Shown here: positions 48,111-58,186 of the stretch, piece after piece | How positions within the stretch are numbered: the stretch's first letter is position 1 | How the letters are laid out: every line of letters starts with the position of its first letter | DNA from: Sphagnum compactum | Lineage: Eukaryota; Bryophyta; Sphagnopsida; Sphagnales | Direction of reading: 5' to 3' | Length of the DNA: 64,000 bases | NCBI GenBank assembly: GCA_965153455.1 | Contig: OZ234498.1 | Location: forward strand, 11,594,001 to 11,658,000 | Position numbers and translations under genes: made by a program | Notes under the pieces: model-generated | The model's database searches: none | What the model was told of the DNA's origin: nothing | Seen by the model: the letters and a program-made list of their open reading frames with translations, nothing else

Positions 48111-50329
48111 TGAAAAGACTACATGTTGAGGGCTAAATCAAATTGAAACGAAAATGTAACATTGAAGTGAAAGTAAAATGTGCGATGTAGAATGAATGGA
48201 TAGATGGCTTAACAATCAACCATAACCCCACCCCTTTGCCCAAACAAGAGTAAATGTAAGTTTTGGGTGCCGAGGAAATGGAATCATCTTCCAAGATAAA
48301 CCTAAAGGATGTGTCATGATGGATGTTCATCAAAGATGCATGCAAATTTGGGGCGGTGGTAATTGCCAAACTTTCAAAAGAAAGGTGCATTTCTCTAGCA
48401 ACAAAAGGAATGTTATCTTGAATTGCACAAAAGCATGACTAAAGGAGGTGTGGGTCCTCCTTCAACTTGAGAAACACTCTTCCAAAACAGGTTTATTGAA
48501 AATACGAAACTTGGAGCACAAATACAGAGCCACCAAAGCCCAACTCCCTAAAAAAACATATGGGGCACAATCTTCCATAAATAAAAGGCCTTTACGACCA
48601 AAGAAGATTGAAAGTCAGGCATGTTGCCCCACTAAAGGTCCCTGAATAAACTCCCATGACTTTGGTCCCATAATGTTCTCACATACTTATATAACTCTCT
48701 TGTTGAAAATCGTCAAAAAAGATAAGAAAAAAAAAAAAGAGGTATTGTTTGAATGAGATAAGAAGGAAGTGGAAATTGGAAACTTTAAATGCTTTGATGT
48801 GAATGTCATTGTGTGGAATAAATTGGAGAATATGGATTGCACGGCAATGTTTGAAATGTGACACAACACAAAAAATTGTATGGAAATTCAAACTATTTTC
48901 CAAATTTGTTAATTTAATATGTTTTGTGGTGTTTCTTTTTCAATTTTATGATGTAACCAAACATGTAATCATCAACAAGAAGATTTAATTAAATAAGGCT
49001 ATACCAGACATGAATTTTTTAAAAAAAATCATTCCATATTTTTGCTACTTGTTGGGACCTATTGTAAAAATCTCATGATTTGAATTTTTTTTCAAAATTT
49101 GGCGAGTGAGGGCCATTTTTCCAAAAAACTTCTTTGAAAGTGTGAAATTTTCATAATTTTAGGTTGAAAAAATGCAAAAAGTTGCCCAAAAAAAACATGG
49201 TTGCTTTTGTGATCATTTTTTGATGTGAAAATTCAAATTTTTGTCAACTCATCATGTGAAATGCATTTGTTAAAACTATTGATCACACTAAAATATAGAA
49301 TAAAAACTAAGTTAATTCTAAAAAAAAGTAAACTTGTCAAAATACACCATTGGTTGGGATGTGGCTAAAACATATATATAAGGAGAAATTAGGTTAGGTT
49401 TTTTTCTAGTTTTGCCCATAGGGAAATGACTACCATAATCTTTGATTGAATTAACTTATTTGGTAGTTACTTTGGCACATGGATTTTTGAATTTTGGAGT
49501 TTTCAATATATAAGGTTCATATATAATATTATTAATACGAAAAGAAAAGTTGTGTCTTATGCATGTAGGTGTCCAATTTGTCTTAGGAATGTCAATTTGA
49601 AAAAATGAAACTACAAATTGGGTTCAAATCCAATAAAGAACCTTTTCAAATGCAAGAAGAGCAATTGCCTTAGAAAGTAGGGTTGTTGATTTGAATATGT
49701 TTTTGAAAATTTCAACATAATAGAGATACTCTAGGTATTGATGTTGTGTTTCCTTTACAAATATTTCTAATGGGCTGAAATATTTTCAAAAATGTTCATG
49801 TAACATAATATGCATTGGCATAAGGTTTGTGGATGAATCTTTTGCTTGAACTTGACACAATGTGTGCATGACATGTCAAATATTATATGTGTATATGATG
49901 AATGGGCATATTTCATTGAAGTGCATGCATCTAGATGAGAAGTTCTAATCCCTAAGTTTTTAGTTTTTAGTTTGAAACTACCATAAAGGGCATGGGCATC
50001 CTATAATATTATTTAGTGTGTTTGGTTAGTTATGGTTTAGAAATTATGGAACTTAAAAAAGTTGAATCTTATACAAGTTAGACATGAAGTTATCTTTTGC
50101 AACTACATGCATTTAGATGAATCTTCAGAATAAGAAACTATTGTGCCAATTTACATATATAGAAGAAGAATTAGTAGCCCTAAAAACATTTCCTAATTTA
50201 TAGGAATGCGTTGCAATTTGCAACAAATAATTGGAAATAGGATTATAGGATTCACTTAGTGTGTTTCAATATCTATCTATTAAGGAAGGTTGTTTGTCTT
50301 GTTTGTCACATTGAAATCTCCCAAACCAC
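48111..50329. other. Gene-free AT-rich stretch
   Basis: No frame with a recognisable domain. Long A and T runs, short repeats and an overall AT bias typical of decayed transposon DNA. Confidence 0.35.
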
Positions 50330-51020
50330 AACACCAACATCATGTTTTTGATATTGTTAAAAGCCCTTGATGAATAGGGGTGCACTGAGGTGGTTTAGAA
50401 ATGTTTAAACATATGGTGCAAGAATGATAGAATATCGAACAATTTAAAAAAAAAATCAATTTTGAAAAAAAAAAGGGAAATCAGGGAATGATTTTGGCAC
50501 TGTTGAAAAACCTTTGATGAGTGGGATTTCTTAAAGGTAATTTTGTAAATTTTAAACCTAAGGTGGGAAAGATATTGAATTTTGAATATTTTTCATCAAA
50601 TTGGAAATCAATTTAAAACATATATTTCAGAATAGATCTCTATCATCAAGGTATTGTTCACACTTGGGCTGGTGGCACAAGCCACATGAATATGTACTAA
50701 TCTATATATTTAGGATTGTAATTTGTTTGCCATGTTAGGATCTCCCAAGCCATTATGCCCTTCCCATCATGCTTTTAGTACATTAGAAAGCCCTTGATGA
50801 GTAAGAGTGCACCAAGCTCCTTTGGAAGTGTTTAAACGTAAGGTGTACAAATTATTATGTATTGAGCAATTTTGTCAAAAAAAATCCAACAAAATCAAAA
50901 CTCAATATTTAAGTGAAATTTGAATGGACTTTTGGTACTCTTTGAAAAATGCTCAACAAATAGGGGTTAATGGAGGTACTTTTATAATTTTTAGGCCTAA
51001 GGTGCAAGAGATAATGAATT
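50330..51020. repeat. Decayed satellite-like repeat
   Basis: A block with TTGATGA-TAGGGGTGCA, then GTGTTTAAAC-TAAGGTG, recurs near 50,365, 50,515, 50,785 and 50,965 with strong divergence. A TCTCCCAA-CCA segment precedes the copies near 50,320 and 50,745, so two basic units seem to form a higher-order repeat of about 0.42 kb. Non-coding. Confidence 0.6.
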
Positions 51021-51300
51021 TTGAATCATTTTTGTCATACAAAATTTAACTAAATTACAAAAATTGAAATTAAAAGGAGAATCTAATTGAGTAATGAGTT
51101 CAGAATTGTGCCAATGACACACACCACACTAATATACACTAATGATTTAGTGGAGTGTGGAGGCATGTGCAATGGGGATTTGTGTGTAATATTTTTGGTA
51201 TAACTTCCTTGGAGTTTGGAGTGGGAGAGTGTGGAGTCTGGACCCACCAAATTACACAAATGCCATATCCACATTTGGATTGTTGTCTCGGGGTCATGGA

Positions 51301-51322
51301 TTTAGGTTTAGGGTTTAGGGTT
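51301..51322. repeat. Interstitial TTTAGGG telomere-like tract
   Basis: TTTAGG followed by two TTTAGGG-type units, the Arabidopsis-type plant telomere heptamer. It is only three units long, so it may be chance, a repair scar, or a telo-box-like element. It lies about 0.8 kb from the presumed promoter of the KAI2-type gene. Confidence 0.7.
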
Positions 51323-52108
51323 CCACAAACTTGGAGTGCATAACTCTGGAGTTTGACTTGTATAGAGTCTACACTCTCCACTGTGAATGAAAATAAAATC
51401 TACTGCGCATGAAATCCTATCAAATATACCTGGACACTCCACCAAGATAAAATACCTTGGGTTTTTGATTTGGTTGGACCCCTTGGTATGTAGCCACAAG
51501 TTGGCATTCTTTGATTCTTTGGCAATGGATTGGATTCTTTGTTCATATTGTTTAAAAAGTAGGTACAATGTTGTTTGTTTGTGTCCCCCAGAGAAAAATA
51601 ATAATTAAATGGTAATGACAAAGTCATGTGCACAACAGAAACCAAATTTTCAAAAAATATTTAACATAAAATTATAGGAGATTTTAGCATGTGAAATATT
51701 TTCTGAACCTTTTGTTTGGCAAATTTTCAACCCACCAAAAAAAAGGAAAAGAAATTTTTAAGAAAAAAATCACAATTTAAAATCTGAATTTTTCCTAAGT
51801 CTATTTACTAAAACAATTATTTATCAGAAAAACCATTTTTTAATTTAAAAATAATAATTCTAAGTCTACAGAGAAATCCCAGCGGGGAGGGCGGCCAACA
51901 GCTGCATCACATCCTAAAAGTCTACTGGAGGCAACAAAAATAGAATGGCCTCTGGACAAGAGGGAATTAGGCTCTACGTGTGAACACGCGTCCGAATCAG
52001 GCCTGCAGTGATTTGCCGCCAGGTGGTTGGGCAGTGGAATAGAACGACAACTGGCAGGTGGTGATAGGTTGACGCGTACTCCGGGTCCGCCACCGGCTGT
52101 TCATCGTC

Positions 52109-52113
52109 TATAA
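52109..52113 (+). promoter_or_regulatory. Candidate TATA box of the KAI2-type gene
   Basis: CTATAAGGAGG lies in a locally GC-richer stretch (51,880-52,160) that contrasts with the AT-rich DNA before it. A transcript from here would have a long leader to the ATG at 53,084. GTGAGT at 52,395 and TTTGCATAG ending at 52,692 could remove a 5'-UTR intron of about 0.3 kb. A 91-codon frame (52,758-53,033) just before the ATG would be an upstream ORF. All of this is inference from sequence. Confidence 0.35.
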
Positions 52114-53083
52114 GGAGGCGAGAAGCATGGTCAACCCCGGCACTTGCTGCTCACAGACCTGTTGATGCAGGAGGTAATGGAATTCACAGGAGGAGGATGA
52201 TGTCCATGATCTCTATCTCCATGGTTTCTCCCACAAAATTTCTCTCTTAAAAGCAATTTGCCAAAATTTGAGTTCTCTCTGTCGCCTGGAGGATTGTGCA
52301 CATTTGTATCCAGCTCTGTTTTTGGTGCAAGCTCTCTGTTTTTGTTTATACGATCTTTGGGAGATTCGCTGGAGTCGTGATTTTAGTTTTTTGGGTGAGT
52401 TCCTCTTGCTTGTGAGCCTCTGTGTGTGTGTGTGTGTGTTTTGTTTTTGGGGTGTAAATTTCATGTGTTCAGTGAAGTGAACTTCAGTGAGTGAAGTGGA
52501 GTGGAGCTTGCTTGATCAATTTGGTGGAAGATGAACCTGTGAATATGAAAAAGAGTGGAAACCTCTGACGAACTCAAGTTGAATTTGATACAAAACATAG
52601 GGAGAGCTCTCCAAGGGAATAGTGGGACTAATATTTCAATATTATATTCTAATTTTCTCATTGTGAAACAAAACCATTTCATGTTTGCATAGGAGAAATT
52701 CAAATTCAAGTTCTTCTTGATGGTCCCACAGGGGATGCTGAGCTAGAGCTCCAACTGATGCTCGAGAGAATTTGCAACTTTCTTAAAACTCTTGGTTTTG
52801 GAATATACATACATGTATATATATCCACACCAAAAACACCAAATACAAGTTTCTTGAAGACGCGAGCGAGCGTAATTCTCATATATATGTACCAGCGAAA
52901 GGGTCGGTTAGAAGAGATAAATGTATCCTCCTGGATGGGGAATTGTTTTGAGGAAGTTTTTTGGTATATTGGCGCAGATGATGATCAGGAGCAGCTGAGT
53001 CTGAAAGCTTTGGAGTTTGACACTGAGCTTTGAAATAGAAGAGTACTAGTATTCCACGACGCAGCACGCGGGGTTGTGAGAAG

Positions 53084-54303
53084 ATGGAAAATTTGTCTTA
53101 TGACTCACTTCCGACGTTTCTGGATGCGCACAATGTACACATTGTTGGCAGGGGGGAAGAGATCGTGGTATTTGGTCACGGATTCGGCACGGATCAATCC
53201 GTGTGGAAGCATGTAGTGCCGCACCTGGAGGAGGATTACCGTGTGATTCTGTATGACATGATGGGTGCGGGGACGACCGACCCCGAGTACTTCAGCGTCC
53301 TCAGATACTCGACGCTGCATGGCTACGCCGACGATCTGCTGACCATCCTGGATGAGCTCGACGTCGAGTCTTGTATCTATGTGGGTCATTCGGTTTGTGG
53401 TATGGTCGGCTGTCTTGCATCCATCGAGCGGCCGTTCCTCTTTTCCAAGATCATTATGCTGTCCGCTTCTCCAAGGTACAGTCTGCATCTTGTGTGCGTG
53501 GTCCTATTTTTCTCTACACTAGATTGAATTTTTCTTACAGTATTTCTTCTACTTCTTCTGTGCACATGGGAAAATTTCCTGAGTATGCCATCACAGTTTT
53601 GTCTGCAATGGTTGAGGTTGCCATCCAGGATGATTTTTTCCAAGAAGGGAAGAAATCACTTTGATGCTTGTTGTGGTGGTGATGGTCCAGGTATCTAAAT
53701 GACATTGGGTACTTCGGGGGATTTGAACAAGAGGATCTGAACCAGCTCTTCGAAGCAATGCAATCCAACTTCAAGGCATGGGTATCAGGCTTCGCACCCC
53801 TGGCTGTAGGGGCAGACATAGATTCCACGGCAGTTCAGGAGTTTTCTCGAACTTTGTTCGACATCCGACCAGACATAGCTTTCAATGTGGCCAAGACCAT
53901 CTTCCAAATTGACATGCGCTGCATTTTGCCACAGGTAAAGCTCTCCACACCGAAAACAAAAACAACACAGGAGTCGTCGTTTGCGTCTAGACAATATAGT
54001 TGCTTGAAAGCATATCAGCATCCATGATGCAAAGCTTGCGGCATATCTACTGCGAACCCTAGTGAAAAATCTAACGCACGCCCTACTATGCAGGTGATTG
54101 TACCTTGCCACATTCTGCAGAGTAACAAGGATCTAGCAGTGCCTGTGGTCGTGTCGGATTACCTCCATCATGCACTAGGAGGTCCCACGGTAGTTGAGAT
54201 TCTCCAGACCGAAGGTCACTTGCCGCAACTCAGTTCCCCAGAAGTTGTCATACCTGTATTGAAGCGTCACCTTGCTGTGACCAGGAGTATCGAAGTTCAG
54301 TAA
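53084..54303 (+). CDS. KAI2: KAI2-type alpha/beta hydrolase (karrikin/butenolide receptor)
   Basis: Three exons join in phase: 53,084-53,475, 53,691-53,934 and 54,094-54,303, giving 281 residues (Arabidopsis KAI2 has 270). [55 protein letters not shown] and [15 protein letters not shown] are KAI2/D14-family blocks, closer to KAI2 than to D14. The catalytic triad is Ser103 (GHSVCGMVG), Asp225 (SNKDLAVP) and His254 (EGHLPQLSS), each eight positions later than in Arabidopsis KAI2 because of an N-terminal extension. KAI2 proteins bind butenolides such as karrikins, hydrolyse slowly, and signal through the F-box protein MAX2 to degrade SMAX1-type repressors. They act in nucleus and cytosol, and no signal peptide is seen here. 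Intron 1 falls after SASPR. The residues after the nucleophile, Val-Cys-Gly, differ from the usual Val-Ser-Ala. Assignment to KAI2 is firm, but ligand preference cannot be told. Confidence 0.93.
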
Positions 54304-56681
54304 TCTTGGAGTTCAAGGCCAGCAACAGGAAAAAAAGCCTCTCTGATCGCTGCAGCAGATTCAACTGCATGCACTTCAGATACCAGGCAGCAGCAGCAGC
54401 AGAGGAAAAGGGAGGAGTCTTGTAAAAGTGTTTAGGGTTGACAAGCTTCGTCTTCACAAGCTGAATTTCTCAGAAGCAAGTGGAGTATTGGGAAGCAGGC
54501 AAGGAGTTGTTGTCAGTAGAAGGGGTTGAAATCTTCAAGCCCTTCTTCACTCAAATTGGGCTTTGGGTTGTGGCACTAGTTATATCTATCTCAGACTGCC
54601 AAAAGAATGGAAAGAGGCGTGAAGGGGGAGGGGATTACCTGTTAACTGTAAGTCTGGTTTTTTCTGGACTTGTGCTTTTTCTCTCTTTGATTTGAAGTCA
54701 AGTCAGCCAGTGACCAAGAAGAATTTCTGGTTTCAAGCAATTTGCAACGAAGTTTATTGGGTGATGAGAGGCAGGAAACTATACAAGATACTAAGCGCTG
54801 TGCGTATCGACTAGATTTTTCAATCGGACTAAATTATTTATTAGTCTGAAGGAAAAAACCACATGGTGGATGGTGTGGTTGGAGATCACTATTTATGTTT
54901 GTGATAGATAGTTATGATGCATAAAGAGTAAGTATTGCGCCTCAGTTTCAGAGTTGTAAGAGTTCTTCAGTAGGAGACCTGCATATAAAAGAGATTGCAG
55001 AACTTGGGGGGCAGCTCAACAGCTTCATGTCATGGTGCAAGAGATTACTTTTTTGAGCACAGAAAGGCACATAGTGAAACATAATATGTGCATTGATCAT
55101 CTGTCAGAGCTGTTATTGATGATGAAAAAATTCTGAAAGGGTATGCAACTCATGGTGGCATTGAGAAGATCAGGTTGTGGGTTTCATGGAACCAGTTGAG
55201 CCAGGACATATCAGGATCAGCTGGATGTACACACACACACATATATACCCATGCCAGAAGATCTTCGAACCCTATTTGCAACCAAAATCAATGCAGCAGC
55301 AGGCTGTGACTTCTGTGATATCAGTGTTTTGGAGTAGAATTGTGTGGTTCTGGCTACAGTGGTTCTGTATATTCAGAATTGTTCATACTTGCAATTTGTC
55401 TCCAAAGTGGCTTCTTCTGTATGAATACTTGGGATACCACTGGCAAGTGGAATGAAATGGAGCTTAATTCTTGCTCACAAGCTTCTGATAGCTTGAATGA
55501 GGATATTGGATCGACAATTTTTTTTTCAGCTTGGCTTCTCTTGAGTGCTATTCAATATCATGACTGAGTCTTCCTGTTGCTTCTGGAAACGCAACAGAAA
55601 CTCAAGATGTAGATTCTGTATAATGGTTTGCCCAGACTTTGGACTAATTATTATATACTTATCTGCTACACCCACAGTCAGGAGCTGATGAAGCCAGTGG
55701 GTAGTCATGGCAGCTTGTCACTGCAATTTGTGATGTCAAAGTTGATGGTCTGACTCTTTGTGTACATGACTCAGTCAGTGGGCAGCTGCCGCTCATCACT
55801 ACTATTTGTGATGAAGAAGGTGATGGTCTGACTCTCTTTGTGTACAGGACTCTTCTCATAAGGTTAAGACTGCACTCCATTGTATTGTTGCCTTCAAACT
55901 GTTGTTGTGGAGATTTCTCTGCATTGCAAAGATGTATAGTGGGAATTGAAAAAGAAGAAGCTTTTGCAAGTCTTTCCCTTCTAAACTGCTGTAAGATTGG
56001 GCAGATGTACTTCAAAGCAGATTCCTGAATGTGCAGATTGAATCTAGCAGTGTATCTGCGATTGCATCTTGCTCTCTCTCTTGCAGCTCTGCACATATGG
56101 ATCAGAGCCCATAGTATCACAGTTTCTCTCTGTTCTGTGGAGCTCAGATTTGCAGAGAACCTCACGGAAATCTGCCTACAGTTTCATAACAAGCGAACTC
56201 GAGGAGAGAAAAATACGACAGTATTCTTCTAACTACCTAACCGTTTTGTGTTTGCATGGAACGTCCTCAATGGCGGAACGCTCTCTCTCTCTCTGTGGCT
56301 TTTCTGAATCAACGTTGTTTTGTCCTTGCTCTGTTCGATTTTGCTGATAATAATATCTGCGTCGATTCTTCTTGAGACTCTGCTGATGATGATACATAGA
56401 AGCACCAATAGTGTCAATGCTCTTCTGAAACACGGAATTTGCATGGAAAGCTTGTGCACGGAGTTTTTCCTTTTGAATGCACTATTGGGGAGGACTGTGC
56501 GATGTGTACCTATTTAGAAAACGAAGTGCACTAGGGCAAAAGGCACAGATTTGCACAAGTTTTGTGAGGGAGTTGTTGTGATGATGATGGTGATGGTGAT
56601 GGCAGTTCCTTTCTTCTTCCTCCAGCTGACTTTTATCTACCAAAACCTGTCAAATGTTTGCTCTGAATTCAAGTTCCACAA
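54304..56681. other. 3' flank of KAI2-type gene and intergenic DNA
   Basis: The left part should be the 3' untranslated region. No gene is supported. Contains short AC repeats near 55,209-55,222, an imperfect tandem duplication (55,692-55,853) and, at its right end, a 39-bp duplication around AAATGTTTGCTCTGAATTC (about 56,650-56,710) that overlaps the candidate first exon of the Cys-rich gene. Confidence 0.4.
55692..55853. repeat. Tandem duplication, about 81-bp period
   Basis: AGTGGG-AG, ATTTGTGATG, TGATGGTCTGACTCT and TTTGTGTACA-GACTC occur twice, beginning at 55,692 and 55,773, with substitutions and small indels. A minus-strand frame of 168 codons crosses it but shows no domain. Confidence 0.75.
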
Positions 56682-57766
56682 ATGGAAAAACAAATGTTTG
56701 CTCTGAATTCTAGATCCATCCAGAGAACTTTTTGTCAGAGGAATTTGGGGCAACTGTTGCATGGAGATGTGGAAGAGAGGCTTGGAATTCAGGATGCTAG
56801 GAGATGTGGAGCGTCACTTCCAACGCTCAACCCTAATTTCCTCCAGCAGAACATTCCGCTGGCTTATCAAGTAAGTTGCCGCTTAGTCGTTGTCTTCTTC
56901 TTCTTCACTCTGTGTGCCTGTAATCACCTTCTTCGCGTCCCCCTGCCCATCTCGTCCAATTTGCATTCCTGTTGCACTAAATTGTTGTCCACATGAGACA
57001 GATTGCCATATGATTTGTTTATCATCTTCAGCACTTTCACAGCTATGTTTGTTCTTGTGTGCAAAGAGCATCACAAAGAGATTGTGTATTTTTTCATCTT
57101 CTGTTGGTTTACTGTTGTACTACTTGAGTTCTGCAGTCTTGGGCTGCCCTTGTAGAGGAGAGGTTGAAGACTTTTGCTGGACGTTTCTGAGTTTATTCAA
57201 AGCCAGTGTTTTCAGTACTTTCACAAGAAGGAAGAGTGTTCATTTGCAAGAGAGTAATCAAGATGCAGTGTTTGAGTTGTCAACATGAAGTATGGAGTCA
57301 TCTGTAACCAAAATGAGGAGAAGGAAATTGTCTCTGCGCTGGAGTGCCATTGCCTATACCAGACATAAATTTTTCAGGTGCTCAAACCTTTACACATGTC
57401 TTGGGGATTGGGCATACATTGAGAGTTCTAGGACGAAATAATTCTGGATATCTTGCTGTGATTCTGTAGAAAATTTGAAGGTTGTTCTCACTGAAGAAGT
57501 TATGAATTCCTCATGTTAATGGCTTTATGTGTTTTACTATGTATCTAGTATCTACTATGTATGTGGGTTACATAGTATATACATAGTATATAGGTGTTGA
57601 ATATGGAGAATGGGCTGCTATGTAAAAACAAGACTAAAGCTTACCTGAAATGTGGGTAGTGCAACTCAAGACAGTGGGATGTGCAGGTTTTGCATCAGAC
57701 GAAGCAGCTAAAAAGCACCAGATGCTGATGAAGCTGGCTGTTTGTGACTCGTTAACTATGAGAAAG
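56682..57766 (+). other. Candidate upstream exons of the Cys-rich gene
   Basis: An open frame from the ATG at 56,682 ends at 56,870 directly before GTAAGT, a strong donor in phase 0 (63 residues ending NIPLAYQ). A second phase-0 segment, 57,671-57,766 (from AAG/ACAGTGGG to AGAAAG/GTTTGT, 32 residues), would connect it to the large exon at 58,187, also phase 0. The combined model gives about 1,069 residues. The acceptor of the second segment is weak and other routes are possible, for example through the donor at 58,031. The exon chain is therefore tentative. Confidence 0.4.
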
Positions 57767-58186
57767 GTTTGTCACACCCTCCTCATTGAGAGCATACTTT
57801 TTAAAACATTCTCCATAACTATAACCTTTATGCAAGGCACAAGTACACTACATGTATTGCAAAGTCTCTACTGCTATGTAGTACAGGGTCATTATCAGTG
57901 CTGAATTGTGACCAATCTGAAATGACACATTGCTGACAAAGTTACATTTTGCTTGGTACAGGGGAATGAATTTGCTGGCTGCTGAGATCTGATGGGAAAA
58001 CTTGCAGAATGCCACTTCCAGAGAAGGAAGGTCAGTATTTACTTGGAGAGTTCTGTTTCTCTAGGTTTTGTTATCTGAGTCATGAATTGGTGCAAAGTGA
58101 GCATAGATTATCACACATGGTCAAAGCACCATGTCAATTGGAGACTGAATTGAAGTGGCCAATAAACAATGTCTCTTTTGTTATAG

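Noticed and set aside
52758-53033. 91-codon frame directly before the KAI2-type ATG
   Set aside because: No similarity to KAI2 N-termini and not in phase with a splice to exon 1. At most an upstream ORF.
55659-56165. 168-codon minus-strand frame with a repeated LYTKRVRPS-like segment
   Set aside because: The repeat comes from the tandem DNA duplication at 55,692-55,853. There is no domain and no splice partners. Kept out as a gene, though a lineage-specific peptide cannot be fully excluded.
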